Shown: positions 45,299 to 53,911 of the stretch, piece after piece
Layout: the number at the start of each line of letters is the position of its first letter
How positions within the stretch are numbered: position 1 is the first letter of the stretch
Translations under genes and position numbers: made by a program
DNA from: an uncultured Erythrobacter sp.
Lineage (GTDB): Bacteria > Pseudomonadota > Alphaproteobacteria > Sphingomonadales > Sphingomonadaceae
Assembly (NCBI RefSeq): GCF_947492365.1
Contig: NZ_CANLMB010000001.1
Location: 186,001 to 250,000, forward strand
Direction: 5' to 3'
Length of the DNA stretch: 64,000 nt
Notes under the pieces: model-generated
The model's database searches: none
What the model saw: only the letters and a program-made list of their open reading frames with translations
What the model was told of the DNA's origin: nothing

Positions 45299-45384
45299 GC
45301 ACCGCCTAAACGAGTCCTCACTTGGGACATCGGGTATCAGGCGGAATTGCCGAGGCGCTTTGAGAAGCCTATTCTGGCGAAGCT

Positions 45385-45978
45385 ATGACACGGATAGCCG
45401 CCTTGCTGATGTTCCTCCTGCTCGCCTCCTGCGCGGGCTCGCAGGGTGCGCGGGTTGGTGATAGCGGCGCGTCAAACAGCTTTCCTACAGCGCTGCCGCC
45501 CGGTTATGGCCCCCGCTACGCCTCGCGCTCGATCCCGCGTGATTCCTTGTCAGGCCGTCCGCTGGTTGTTGATTATCTCGTGATCGACAAATCGGAGCGG
45601 CTCCTGATCGCATACAGCCAGGGCCGCCCCGTGCGCGCCTATCGCGGGCTTCAGTTCGGCGATGCGCCGTCGGGGCACAAACGCTTTCAGGGAGACGAAC
45701 GCACGCCGGAGGGTATCTACACGATCAATCGTCGCAATCCGCAGAGCCGCTTTCACCTCTCGCTCGGCATATCCTATCCCAACCGTGCCGACCGTGAATT
45801 CGCCGCGCAATATGGGCGCTCGCCGGGCGGTGACATCTTCATCCATGGTCAGCCGACGGGGCGGGCAGGGCGGATGCGCGGAGACTGGACCGATGGCTGC
45901 ATCGCGCTCACCAATGAAGAGATCGAAGAGCTGTGGCGACTCGTTCCCGACGGGACACGGATCGAAATCCGGCCCTAA
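45385..45978 (+). CDS. L,D-transpeptidase (YkuD) lipoprotein
   Basis: A 197-residue periplasmic enzyme of peptidoglycan 3-3 cross-linking or lipoprotein attachment. An N-terminal lipobox LASC (Cys about 16) predicts lipidation. The YkuD domain shows YLVIDKSERLLIAYSQG, the catalytic His in IFIHGQPTG and the catalytic Cys in DWTDGCIALTNEEIEELW. The start is ATG 45385. The stop codon shares bases with the convergent stop of the next gene (CTAA at 45975-45978), so the 3' ends overlap tail to tail. Confidence 0.93.
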   Translation: MTRIAALLMFLLLASCAGSQGARVGDSGASNSFPTALPPGYGPRYASRSIPRDSLSGRPLVVDYLVIDKSERLLIAYSQGRPVRAYRGLQFGDAPSGHKRFQGDERTPEGIYTINRRNPQSRFHLSLGISYPNRADREFAAQYGRSPGGDIFIHGQPTGRAGRMRGDWTDGCIALTNEEIEELWRLVPDGTRIEIRP

Positions 45979-46349
45979 TTCCGGTCTTCGGAGAGCAGCG
46001 CCACCTGCACCTGCAGGCGCTTCACTTCGCGCAGGACGTTGAGCATGTTCATGCGGCTGAAGAACCAGTCCTTGGTGAAACCGGTGCCGACAAAACCAAC
46101 TACCGCACCCGCACTCCACAGGACCAGCTCGCGGGTGCCTTCGACGGTGAAGGCCATCCAGACCGCGTAGATGGTCGCCATGCTCATGAAGAAGGTGACG
46201 ACGAAGATGAGCCGGGTCCAGCCGCTCAGCGGGCCGGTCAGCACGTCGCCGACCTGGGTGAACAGCCCGCGCTCGTCATCAAGGCGGGAGAGGAAGGCGC
46301 GGTCGTCTTCGGTGAGAGCATCGGTGATGCGGTTGTCAGGGGTGGTCAT
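45975..46349 (-). CDS. two-helix membrane protein (DUF6768-like), partner of the ECF sigma gene
   Basis: A 124-residue protein: a soluble N-terminus (ITDALTEDDRAFLSRLDDERG), two hydrophobic helices (LIFVVTFFMSMATIYAVWM and LVLWSAGAVVGFVGTGF) and a helical tail (MNMLNVLREVKRLQVQVALL). It resembles DUF6768 proteins that sit downstream of ECF sigma factors and act in their control. The ATG overlaps the sigma stop by four bases, so the pair is translationally coupled. I infer an anti-sigma-like role, but no zinc finger is present. Confidence 0.75.
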   Translation of the reverse strand: MTTPDNRITDALTEDDRAFLSRLDDERGLFTQVGDVLTGPLSGWTRLIFVVTFFMSMATIYAVWMAFTVEGTRELVLWSAGAVVGFVGTGFTKDWFFSRMNMLNVLREVKRLQVQVALLSEDRN

Positions 46350-46921
46350 TGCAATTCTCCTTGGGATTGGGGGGAGGGATCAAGCGCGGCTTTGAGCTTG
46401 CGGCGCGCGTGGAAGAGGCGGCTCTTGGCGGTGCCTTCGGCGATGGACTGAACCTCGGCGATCTCGCGCAGGGTTAGGCCTTCGACGAAGTGCAGATGCG
46501 CGGCGAGTCGCTGGTCTGGCGGGAGCGCGGTGAAGGCCTGAGTGATCGCGGCGCTTTCCGATTGCGATGCGGGGAGCGCGGTTTCGAGCGGGTCGGGGGC
46601 AGCTTCGCGTTCGCGGATCACATCGCGCAAACGGCTCGCGCCCCGGCGGTGCAGAACGGCAAAGGCATAGGAGCGGAACCGCGCCGGATCGCGCAGAGTG
46701 CCCAGCCCTTTCCAGATCGCGACCCAGCAATCCTGCGCCAGATCATGCGCGCCATCCTCGCTGCCGCAATAACGCCGCGCGGCGCGGATCAGCCGCCGGT
46801 TCCAGCGCTGGAAAAGCCGTTCACCCGCATGGCTGTCGCCCTTTTGGACAAGCACAACAAGCATCTCGTCAAACAGCGCAGCGGCGTTGTTGACGCTTGG
46901 GGGGTGAGCTTTGTCGGTCAT
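46346..46921 (-). CDS. ECF-type RNA polymerase sigma factor
   Basis: About 191 residues. The ATG at 46921 is chosen over a GTG at 46924; no good ribosome binding site is seen for either. Region 2: LIRAARRYCGSEDGAHDLAQDCWVAIWKGL (about 50-80) and RFRSYAFAVLHRRGASRLRD. Region 4: FTALPPDQRLAAHLHFVEGLTLREIAEVQSIAEGTAKSRLFHARRKL, the helix-turn-helix that reads -35. It is paired with the downstream DUF6768-like membrane protein. Divergent to the LexA-box gene, with a shared 130-base region. Confidence 0.92.
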   Translation of the reverse strand: MTDKAHPPSVNNAAALFDEMLVVLVQKGDSHAGERLFQRWNRRLIRAARRYCGSEDGAHDLAQDCWVAIWKGLGTLRDPARFRSYAFAVLHRRGASRLRDVIREREAAPDPLETALPASQSESAAITQAFTALPPDQRLAAHLHFVEGLTLREIAEVQSIAEGTAKSRLFHARRKLKAALDPSPQSQGELQ

Positions 46922-47013
46922 CACAAGTGTAGTCGCGCAAAAGGTGCGAAAAGTTCAATTGTGCGCGTGGAAAATCAGCGGATTAGGTAATAATCTTGAC
47001 TTGACCCTGTTTT

Positions 47014-47028
47014 GTTCTACTCTCGTTC
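47014..47028 (+). promoter_or_regulatory. LexA-type SOS box (GTTC-N7-GTTC)
   Basis: GTTC-TACTCTC-GTTC matches the direct-repeat SOS box of alphaproteobacteria. It lies 24 bases before the winged-helix gene start, next to a TTGACT/TTGACC -35-like element (46996-47006), so LexA bound here would block the promoter. Matches can occur by chance once or twice in 64 kb. Confidence 0.55.
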
Positions 47029-47051
47029 TCATCAAACAGGGAGATGATTCG

Positions 47052-48068
47052 ATGGCGCAGCTCGAATATCAGACGCAGGATTTTGCCTATAGTGGCGGTG
47101 AGGTTGCCGTGACCGACGGTGCCGGACTGCCTGCAAGGGTCGCGATCTTCGCTGACCGGGGCAGCACGCGTGACCAGATTGAAGAGGATCTCGCAGGCGC
47201 GGGTTTCCGCACTGTCGATGGCGGGGCGGTGGCCAATCTGCTCGACGGACCGATCACGTTGCTCGGCGATGTGGTGATGGTCGATTGTCCGGTGCTGGAT
47301 GCCAGGACTTCGGCGGCCTTGTCGCGGCTCGACATGCGTGTGTCGCAAGCAGGCGCGCATCTGATCGTCTCGACTTCGATTGACGCGCTGGACGATGTGT
47401 TCGCCGCGCTGGATCAATGCGATCCGCAAATCCTGGTCCAGCCCAGCCGTGCAGAACGGGTGATCGCGGTGGGCCGCGTGCTGGCCGACCTAAGTAGCTC
47501 GCGTGTGCGCGAAATGACCGAGGAGGACCGGCTGGGCCTGCTGCATCTTTCGCGTCAGGTTGAGGCGATTGCGCACAAGCTGGACAGCCTTTCTCATCAC
47601 CGGGAATTCTCGCAAGAGAAGGGCGACAATCAGGTTAGCGACTTTGCGCAGGAATTCCGCGGTGCCGAGGTCAATCCGCTATTGAACTTTAAAGCTCCTA
47701 AATCCGACGCACGACCTCCGCTGCCCGATCCGCGTCATGTGCGCCAGATCATTTCCGGCCGTCAGGCGCGCGCGAAGTTCTTTGACGAAGAGCTGTTCGC
47801 CGACCCCGCATGGGACATGCTGCTCGACCTCACTGCCGCGCATGCAGAGCATCAGCGCGTTTCGGTGACCTCGCTGTGCATCGCTGCAGCGGTGCCTGCG
47901 ACCACGGCGCTTCGCTGGATCAAGCAGCTGGTTGATAGCGGCGTGTTTGTCCGCGTGGCCGATTCCACTGACCGCAGACGGGCCTTTATCGGTTTGAGCG
48001 AGCAATCAACCGAAGCGATGGCGCGCTACTTCCACGAGGTCGAAGTGCCATTGGCGAAAGCGGCCTGA
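47052..48068 (+). CDS. MarR-like winged-helix regulator with receiver-like N-terminus
   Basis: About 338 residues from ATG 47052, with CAGGGAGATG upstream. Residues about 25-150 look like a Rossmann or receiver-like domain (ARVAIFADRGSTRDQIEEDLAGAGFRTV, VVMVDCPVLDARTSAAL, LIVSTSIDALDDVF). The middle is linker. The C-terminal ~110 residues are a MarR-type winged helix (FADPAWDMLLDLTAAHAEHQRVSVTSLCIAAAVPATTALRWIKQLVDSGVFVRVADSTDRRRAFIGLS). It is probably a DNA-binding regulator. A LexA-type box in front suggests damage control. I do not know the targets. Confidence 0.82.
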   Translation: MAQLEYQTQDFAYSGGEVAVTDGAGLPARVAIFADRGSTRDQIEEDLAGAGFRTVDGGAVANLLDGPITLLGDVVMVDCPVLDARTSAALSRLDMRVSQAGAHLIVSTSIDALDDVFAALDQCDPQILVQPSRAERVIAVGRVLADLSSSRVREMTEEDRLGLLHLSRQVEAIAHKLDSLSHHREFSQEKGDNQVSDFAQEFRGAEVNPLLNFKAPKSDARPPLPDPRHVRQIISGRQARAKFFDEELFADPAWDMLLDLTAAHAEHQRVSVTSLCIAAAVPATTALRWIKQLVDSGVFVRVADSTDRRRAFIGLSEQSTEAMARYFHEVEVPLAKAA

Positions 48069-48082
48069 TCTGACGGCATTAG

Positions 48083-48958
48083 TTAGAGCTCTTCTGCGTT
48101 CCCCCGGCGCAGAATGACAGTCAGGCCTCCCTTCCCCGACCGGGCCTGACTTTTGGGGCATTGCGGCGGCTGCGCACACCCTCTCGCAGCCCCGCATGCT
48201 CCATCGGGATTGGAAGCCCGATCGCAAGTGAGGCGCACCGCGTCGGCGCGCGCTCTTGCAAGGATTGCAGGCGGCACTTGTGGATCGGCGCAGACGGTAT
48301 CAGCCTGACCGAGCAGCCGCGCTTGTTTCAGGGTCAGGTCTTCAGGATCGCCGCTCGCCAAGGTGAATTCGTAGGTCGCAGGCGCCCCAATTTCGGCAGC
48401 GCCACTCGCCCAATCCTCCACCCGCTCATGCGAAGCGGGATCAAGCGGATCAAGCGCGCCGCCTTCAGCAAGCGCCTCGTCCAAGGCCTGACGCCTGTCT
48501 GAAGGGTCGGGGAAGGCCGCTCGCAGCTTCTCGCGCGCGCCAAACAGCGCCTTGGCCAATGCGCCCAAGGATTGCGGCAAGGACCTCTCCAACCGCAGCC
48601 GCACATGCTTCGCCAACCCGGCAGACGCTCCGCCGGTCCCGACCGCAATCAGGACAGGGTTGCGGTCCAGAATGCTGGGGGTGGTGAAATCGCAAAGGTC
48701 GGGCCGGTCGACGACGTTGACGAGCATCCCCGCACTGCGAAGGTTGATCGCCGCCGCTTCGCAGGCCCGTTCGTCCTCGAAAGCGACAAATGCCAACCGC
48801 ACGCATTCGTCAATCGCGCGCTGCTGGTCGTCCACCACGATCCCGCCCGCGCGCTCGACCAAGCGCCGCTTGGGCTCTGCCGCAGCCCCTTCGCCAAGGA
48901 CCAAGACCTGCTGTCCTTCGATCCGGTGAAACAAAGGGAGGCTGGACAGTTCGCTCAT
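48083..48958 (-). CDS. cysG: precorrin-2 dehydrogenase/sirohydrochlorin ferrochelatase
   Basis: About 291 residues from ATG 48958; the frame upstream runs into lysA. It is the CysG N-terminal half: LPLFHRIEGQQVLVLGEGAAAEPKRRLVERAG (about 6-37, NAD site), RSAGMLVNVVDRPDLCDFTTPSILDRNPVLIAVGTGGASAGLAKHVRLRLERSLP (about 88-142, the ferrochelatase and dimer region). The rest does not resemble a SUMT domain, so the methyltransferase is supplied by cobA at 19408-20178. The C-terminal part (about 215-291) is of unclear role. It makes siroheme for CysI. Confidence 0.88.
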   Translation of the reverse strand: MSELSSLPLFHRIEGQQVLVLGEGAAAEPKRRLVERAGGIVVDDQQRAIDECVRLAFVAFEDERACEAAAINLRSAGMLVNVVDRPDLCDFTTPSILDRNPVLIAVGTGGASAGLAKHVRLRLERSLPQSLGALAKALFGAREKLRAAFPDPSDRRQALDEALAEGGALDPLDPASHERVEDWASGAAEIGAPATYEFTLASGDPEDLTLKQARLLGQADTVCADPQVPPAILARARADAVRLTCDRASNPDGACGAARGCAQPPQCPKSQARSGKGGLTVILRRGNAEEL

Positions 48959-48965
48959 TCGGAAC

Positions 48966-50225
48966 CTAGGCCAACCATTCCGGCACCCGCTCGGCGTCCA
49001 TGATCTCGCCAGCGTCGATCCGGTCGGCGACGACAGCGAACTTGTCCCCGTCGACCAGCACTTCGGCGACAAAGCCGCGCGAGTTGTAGGACGAAGCCAT
49101 GGTTGCGCCGTAAGCTCCAGCGGTGCGGAACACGGCCAGATCGCCTGCGCGCAGCCGGTCGCACTCGCGCCCCATCGCAAAGGTGTCGCCGGTCTCGCAG
49201 ATTGGTCCGACGATATTGGCGGTCATGTCCGTGCCGTCGGGTTCGACCGCAGAGAAGTCGTGATAGGCACCGTAAAGCGCTGGCCGCGCAAGGTCGTTCA
49301 TCGCCGCATCGACGATCACGAAAGGATCGTTGATCCCGCGCTTCACCCGCACCACGCGGGTCAGCAAAACGCCCGCATTCCCCGCAATCACGCGGCCGGG
49401 TTCGAAAATCAGGCTCACGCCCCAGTCGGCTGTCACCCGCGCAACCATCGCGCCATATTCCGCCGGAGAGGGTAGCTCCTCACCCTTGCGATAAGGCACA
49501 CCAAGCCCGCCGCCCAGATCGACATGAGTGATCGTGTGCCCAGCTCCGCGCAGGCTCTTGACCAGCTCGCCCAGCTTCTCGAACGCTCGTTCCAGCGGGG
49601 CGAGATCAGCAAGCTGGCTACCAATATGCACCGCCACGCCGCGCAGATTGACGCCGGGCTGTCCAGCAAGCTTGCCGAATATCTGCCCAGCCTCGCTGAT
49701 CGGAACGCCGAATTTGTTGTCCGCCTTGCCGGTCGAAATCTTGTCATGTGTGCCCGCATCGACATCGGGGTTGATCCGCAGCGCGCAGGCCGCTTCCATT
49801 CCCTTAGCGGCGGCCAGTTCGGCAAGTTCGAGGCCTTCTTCCTCGCTCTCGATATTAAACTGGCCGATCCCTGCATCGAGCGCGGCGTCAAGCTCAGCGC
49901 GCGTCTTGCCCACGCCGGAGAAGACGATCTTTGCAGGCGCAATCCCGGCTGCCAGCGCGCGACGCATCTCGCCCACCGAAACGACATCCGCGCCGTAACC
50001 CTGCTGCTGCAAGGTCCGCAACACGGCGAGGTTCGGATTGGCCTTGACCGCAAAGGCGATCAGCTTGTCGGGAACGCCGTCGAGCGCTGCGCGAAACACC
50101 CGTGCATGCCGCTCCAGCGTAGCGCGCGAATAGACATAGACCGGCGTGCCCACCTCATCCGCGATCAGCGGCAGCGGCACGTCCTCGGCGTGCATCACGC
50201 CGTCTTTCAAAGCAAAATGGTCCAT
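48966..50225 (-). CDS. lysA: diaminopimelate decarboxylase
   Basis: The last step of lysine synthesis, PLP-dependent decarboxylation of meso-diaminopimelate. About 419 residues from ATG 50225; the frame upstream is not coding. Alanine-racemase-like barrel with the PLP lysine in AFAVKANPNLAVLRTLQQQG (about 55-74), HIGSQLADLAP, VDLGGGLGVPY, FEPGRVIAGNAGVLLTRV and the C-terminal GPICETGDTFA with the catalytic Cys. It is eight bases after the precorrin-2 dehydrogenase in transcription order and follows the small lipoprotein and argH. Confidence 0.96.
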   Translation of the reverse strand: MDHFALKDGVMHAEDVPLPLIADEVGTPVYVYSRATLERHARVFRAALDGVPDKLIAFAVKANPNLAVLRTLQQQGYGADVVSVGEMRRALAAGIAPAKIVFSGVGKTRAELDAALDAGIGQFNIESEEEGLELAELAAAKGMEAACALRINPDVDAGTHDKISTGKADNKFGVPISEAGQIFGKLAGQPGVNLRGVAVHIGSQLADLAPLERAFEKLGELVKSLRGAGHTITHVDLGGGLGVPYRKGEELPSPAEYGAMVARVTADWGVSLIFEPGRVIAGNAGVLLTRVVRVKRGINDPFVIVDAAMNDLARPALYGAYHDFSAVEPDGTDMTANIVGPICETGDTFAMGRECDRLRAGDLAVFRTAGAYGATMASSYNSRGFVAEVLVDGDKFAVVADRIDAGEIMDAERVPEWLA

Positions 50226-50235
50226 GAAACTCGGT

Positions 50236-50475
50236 CTATTCGGGGGGGAGGTCGAAAGGGTCGTCTTCGCGCTCTTCGGAGCGTCGGCGCAGTTCCACGC
50301 TGCGTTCGGGCGCGGCGAGGGCGGGGAGTTCGAGCAACTGCTCGACATCGGCGCTTTCCTGCGTGCCGTGTGCGGCGGGAGGCAGGCTGCTGCCTGCTGC
50401 CGGTTCGAGCGGCGCGCGCGCACCGCAGGCGGTCAGCGCCAGCATTGCGGCAAGGGTAAGGGCGATGCGCATCAT
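50236..50475 (-). CDS. small lipoprotein between argH and lysA
   Basis: A 79-residue protein with a signal peptide and lipobox LTAC (Cys about 17), then a Pro/Glu/Arg-rich, probably disordered chain ending in DDPFDLPPE. It starts at the ATG overlapping the argH stop (an in-frame ATG is next to it) and ends 10 bases before lysA. Such small lipoproteins between argH and lysA are seen in sphingomonads (from memory). Function unknown. Confidence 0.72.
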   Translation of the reverse strand: MMRIALTLAAMLALTACGARAPLEPAAGSSLPPAAHGTQESADVEQLLELPALAAPERSVELRRRSEEREDDPFDLPPE

Positions 50476-51881
50476 AGCTCCGTGTTCGTTTCCTGTCCGA
50501 GCGCTCTACGCGCTTCGGCAACGCGCAGCTTTACCTGATCGGGCGCGGTCCCGCCATAGGAGGCTCGGCTTGCGACCGAGGCGTCGATCGAAAGCGCCTT
50601 GAACACCTGATCATCAATCCGCGCGTCGATCGCCTGTAGGTCGGCGAGCGCGAGTTCCTCCAGCGAGCACGCCTTGCTGTCGGCCAGTTTCACCGCTTCG
50701 CCGGTAATGTGGTGCGCCTCGCGGAAGGGAATGTCGGCCTCGCGCACCAGCCAGTCGGCGAGATCGGTGGCGGTGGCGTGGCCCGCCTGCGCGGCTGCGC
50801 GCATCCGCTCGGGCTTGAAGGTCGTTTCGGCGATCATGCCGGTCATCGCGGCAAGGCACAGGTCGAACAGGCCCGCGGCCTCGAAGAGCGGCGGCTTGTC
50901 GTCCTGCATGTCCTTCGAATAGGCGAGGGGCAGACCTTTCATTGTGATCATCAGCGAAGTGCACGCGCCGATTATCCGCCCCGAATGGCCGCGCACCAGT
51001 TCGGCGGCGTCGGGATTGCGCTTTTGCGGCATGATCGAGGAGCCGGTTGAAAGGCTATCGGGCAGCGAAGCGAAACCGAAAGGCTGGCTCGCCCACAGGA
51101 TCAGCTCCTCGGCGAGGCGCGAGAGGTGGATCGCGCATTGGCTCGCCGCCATCAGGTAATCGAGCGCGAAGTCGCGGTCGGACACGGCGTCGAGCGAATT
51201 GCGGGTCGGGGCAGCGAAGTCGAGAGCCTGAGCGGTCGCCTCGCGGTCAATCGGAAAGCCTGTGCCTGCCAAAGCGGCGGAACCGAGCGGGCACTCATCG
51301 AGCCGCTCCTGCGCCGCTGCAAACCGCGCGGCATCGCGGGTGAGCATCTCGTAATAGGCCATCAAATGGTGGCCCAAAGTCACCGGCTGAGCGGTCTGGA
51401 GATGGGTGAAGCCGGGCATGATCGTCTCGGCATGCTCGCCCGCCCGCTCGACCAGAGCGTTGCGCAATGCACCTAGCCCTACAAGCGCACGAGCATTGGC
51501 GGCGCGCACCCACAGACGGAAATCGGTCGCGACCTGATCGTTGCGGCTGCGTGCGGTGTGCAGGCGCCCTGCAACCGGTCCGACCAGCTCAGTCAGCCGC
51601 GCCTCGACCGTCATGTGGATGTCTTCCAGATCCCAGTCGACCGGCACGCCGTCGCGCTCATATTCGGCGGCAATCTGGTCGAGCCCGCCGCTGATCGTCG
51701 CTGCGTCGTCTGCCGTTACGATTCCCTGCGCGCCCAGCATCGCCACATGCGCCTTGGACGCGCGGATATCTTCGCGCCACAGCGCCTTGTCGAATGGGAT
51801 CGAGGCATTGATTTCGCGCATGATCGCGCTAGGCCCTTCGGCGAAACGCCCGCCCCACATCGTGTTTTTGGAGTCGCTCAT
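50472..51881 (-). CDS. argH: argininosuccinate lyase
   Basis: The last step of arginine synthesis, cleavage of argininosuccinate to arginine and fumarate. About 469 residues from ATG 51881; upstream sequence in the frame is antisense to the divergent gene. Motifs: [20 protein letters not shown] (about 8-27), [19 protein letters not shown] (about 107-125), [24 protein letters not shown], and the signature [24 protein letters not shown] (about 278-301). Its ATG overlaps the start codon of a divergent lipoprotein gene. Confidence 0.96.
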   Translation of the reverse strand: MSDSKNTMWGGRFAEGPSAIMREINASIPFDKALWREDIRASKAHVAMLGAQGIVTADDAATISGGLDQIAAEYERDGVPVDWDLEDIHMTVEARLTELVGPVAGRLHTARSRNDQVATDFRLWVRAANARALVGLGALRNALVERAGEHAETIMPGFTHLQTAQPVTLGHHLMAYYEMLTRDAARFAAAQERLDECPLGSAALAGTGFPIDREATAQALDFAAPTRNSLDAVSDRDFALDYLMAASQCAIHLSRLAEELILWASQPFGFASLPDSLSTGSSIMPQKRNPDAAELVRGHSGRIIGACTSLMITMKGLPLAYSKDMQDDKPPLFEAAGLFDLCLAAMTGMIAETTFKPERMRAAAQAGHATATDLADWLVREADIPFREAHHITGEAVKLADSKACSLEELALADLQAIDARIDDQVFKALSIDASVASRASYGGTAPDQVKLRVAEARRALGQETNTEL

Positions 51882-52470
51882 GCTTCGTGTCTGTGCTTTC
51901 GTCAGCCTTGCGGCGCTTACATTGGCGGCTTGCGATAGTGGGCAGGGGAGCGGCGCGCAAGAAACCACTGCTAGGGACGGGGCAAGCGAGGCTCCTCAAC
52001 CGCCGCAGCTGCCCGGCCAAATCGTGCGCGCCTTTGCGGGGACCGAGCTGCCTGCGCTGACATTCGAAGACCCTGAGGGCAATGTGCTCGACTTGGCCGC
52101 GCTCGATCAGCCGGTGCTGGTCAATCTGTGGGCGACATGGTGCGTGCCGTGCCGCGTGGAGATGCCCGCGCTGGAAACATTGGCGGGCGAGATGGAGGGC
52201 GATCTGCGCGTGCTGACCGTCAGTCAGGACATTCGCGGGGCTGAAGTGGTGATTCCCTTCTTCGAACGCGAGGGGTTCGAGCGGCTCGAGATGTGGCTCG
52301 ATCCCACCAATGCGCTGGGACAGGAGTTATCGGAAGGCGGTCTGCTGCCCATGACGATCCTGTTCGATGCCGAGGGCCGCGAGATTTTCCGCGTGGCGGG
52401 CGAATATGCCTGGGACAGCGAGGACGCGATTGCGCAAGTGCGCGAGGCGATTGCGGCGGACGCTCAATGA
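51880..52470 (+). CDS. TlpA-like thioredoxin-fold lipoprotein
   Basis: A 196-residue protein from ATG 51880, with GGAG seven bases upstream. Signal peptide and lipobox LAAC (Cys about 18), a disordered Ala/Glu/Gln/Pro stretch, then a thioredoxin/AhpC-TSA-like domain with the redox pair in [21 protein letters not shown] (CxxC about residues 88-91), [20 protein letters not shown] with the cis-Pro, and a C-terminal helix. It likely reduces or oxidises periplasmic thiols, as in cytochrome c maturation. Its start codon shares bases with the divergent argH start. Confidence 0.9.
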   Translation: MLRVCAFVSLAALTLAACDSGQGSGAQETTARDGASEAPQPPQLPGQIVRAFAGTELPALTFEDPEGNVLDLAALDQPVLVNLWATWCVPCRVEMPALETLAGEMEGDLRVLTVSQDIRGAEVVIPFFEREGFERLEMWLDPTNALGQELSEGGLLPMTILFDAEGREIFRVAGEYAWDSEDAIAQVREAIAADAQ

Positions 52471-52527
52471 AGCATTTTCGGATGGGTAGGTTGGGGACCG
52501 TCTGAGGATCACCTCGAACTCGCAGAG

Positions 52528-52611
52528 TTCGCAAGCGCGCCAAAGAATCGGGCGCGCGCCGGCCGGTCAGGCCGCCCCCTCGGCAGGCATTCGACCAAAC
52601 TGTGTTTGGGC
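52528..52611. repeat. intergenic hairpin module related to mosaic repeat copy 1
   Basis: CGAACTC-GCA-GAGTTCG followed by CAAGCGCG has the same loop and flank as CGACGCC-GCA-GGCGTCG CAAGCGCG in copy 1 (about 30839-30860), with complementary arms that differ. A CGGCCGGTCAGGCCG stem follows. It lies in the gap between the TlpA-like gene and tRNA-Val. Confidence 0.6.
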
Positions 52612-52632
52612 CAATTGCCGCGAGAGAAAACG

Positions 52633-52708
52633 TGGTGGGCGATGACAGGCTCGAACTGCCGACCCTCTCGGTGTAAACGAGATGCTCTACCAACTGAGCT
52701 AATCGCCC
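52633..52708 (-). tRNA. tRNA-Val (anticodon TAC)
   Basis: On the minus strand: GGGCGAT pairs with ATCGCCC, D arm TTAGCTCAGTTGGTAGAG, anticodon loop TTTACAC (TAC, Val), T arm GCAGTTCGAGCCTGTC, and an encoded CCA. It is 76 bases including CCA (73 without). Confidence 0.96.
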
Positions 52709-52796
52709 CACGGCCTTGCGCGCCTCATTTGGCGCGATGGGTGAGCGCTATCTAGCGCCAAAAGGTTCAAAATCAATTGCGATCTTCACTTCAGGC

Positions 52797-52836
52797 AAAA
52801 AAGTAGAGGCGGGCGCTCGTTTGAGTACCCGCCTCT
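52797..52836 (-). terminator. intrinsic terminator of the Gly-rich secreted protein gene
   Basis: On the minus strand AGAGGCGGG pairs with CCCGCCTCT across a 14-base loop, followed by ACTTTTTTGCC. It lies 60 bases downstream of the stop at 52897. Confidence 0.8.
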
Positions 52837-52896
52837 TGAGGTTGGCTTGCCGCTAAAGGTGAGTGGGGCAGCGGGCAAGCCGGGGGGTCAAATTCG

Positions 52897-53796
52897 TTAG
52901 TTTGCTTCGCCTCCAGCAGGTTCGGTGCGTTCCGCATCATCCTGCGAGGAGGCACTGCCCTGCGCCTGACCGGCGATCAGGGCATCGCCGTTTGCGCTGA
53001 ACATGCTGGCGGGCAGAGCGCGGCTGACATTGCCTTGCGTCACGATGACCTGTTCGACCTGTCCGCTACCATCGGCAACGATCTGGCTGACCTGACCCAG
53101 CGAAGCGCCTTCGGGCGTCATCACCGGCATGCCGGGCGTTACAGTTGCAGCGCCCTGACCGGCAGAAGCGGCGGTTCCGGCAACAGCCAGCGGGGTCGAC
53201 ATCAGTGAGGCAGAGCCATTGCCCGACGCCGAACCTTCGCCGTTTGCGCCACCAGAAGCACCGCCGATAGCAGGCAGACCCGGCATCGGAGCGCTATTGA
53301 CTGCGCCCGTTGCGGTGCTTGAGGCGGTTCCTGCTGCACTGCCTGCGAAATTCTGCGCCTGACCTGCAAGCGGAGCAACCGCGCCGGTAACGGCATCGGT
53401 GCCGATCAGTTGAGCGCTGGCATTGCCATTGCCCGAAGCCTGACCAATGGCCGAACCGTTCGCGCTGTTGCTCAGGCCCGGAACTGCGAGGTCGGTGAGG
53501 CTTGCGGTCGAACCGGCGATCGAGCCGCCCGCGCTGCGATTGGCATTTACGCTGCCATTGCTTGCGTCGACATTCTGATCGCCATCGGTTGCAGCCGAGC
53601 CATTGGCTGTGCTGTCAACGGTGCTGCGGACCGAGCGGGTGGTGTTGTCGATAGTGGAACCGATCGAGTTGCTGATGGAGCCGCCGAGCGATCCACCGAG
53701 GCCGCCGCCGAGACCGCCACCGCCGCCAAGCAGCTGCGCATGGGCAGCGGCGGGGATGAGAGCGATTGCACTTGCTGTGAGAATAAGCTTTTTCAT
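52897..53796 (-). CDS. secreted Gly/Ala/Ser-rich protein with PRC-barrel-like C-terminus
   Basis: About 299 residues from ATG 53796, with AAGGAA upstream; longer in-frame starts are less convincing. Signal peptide ends PAAAHAQ. A Gly-rich block (GGGGGLGGGLGGSLGGS) and a long low-complexity Ala/Gly/Ser/Asn stretch follow (about 40-215). The last part (GMPVMTPEGASLGQVSQIVADGSGQVEQVIVTQG) resembles a PRC-barrel-like domain. No membrane anchor or enzyme motif. It lies head to tail with the subtilase gene and may be its substrate or partner, which is speculation. Confidence 0.7.
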   Translation of the reverse strand: MKKLILTASAIALIPAAAHAQLLGGGGGLGGGLGGSLGGSISNSIGSTIDNTTRSVRSTVDSTANGSAATDGDQNVDASNGSVNANRSAGGSIAGSTASLTDLAVPGLSNSANGSAIGQASGNGNASAQLIGTDAVTGAVAPLAGQAQNFAGSAAGTASSTATGAVNSAPMPGLPAIGGASGGANGEGSASGNGSASLMSTPLAVAGTAASAGQGAATVTPGMPVMTPEGASLGQVSQIVADGSGQVEQVIVTQGNVSRALPASMFSANGDALIAGQAQGSASSQDDAERTEPAGGEAN

Positions 53797-53911
53797 GGTT
53801 TCGTGTTCCTTCTTCAATTTGGGGCGAACAAGAGGGGGTGTCTTGCTCGCTCGGAAGGAAAACGGACGGGCTTTCGGATTTAATCCACGAACCCGCGAAA
53901 AAAATTCAGTT

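Noticed and set aside
47052..48068. A classical two-component response regulator call
   Set aside because: No receiver Asp-Asp-Lys pattern could be confirmed and the C-terminus is MarR-like, not an OmpR- or LuxR-type output domain.
48085..48140. Palindrome-like TCTGCGTTCCCCCGGCGCAGAATGAC near the 3' end of the precorrin-2 dehydrogenase gene
   Set aside because: It mostly lies inside the coding region, and the arms match poorly, so no repeat call is made.
52220..52711. Minus-strand reading frame starting MGRLAQLVEHLVYTERVGSSSL
   Set aside because: It is the translation of the tRNA-Val gene (the well-known artefact) running on into the antisense of the TlpA-like gene.
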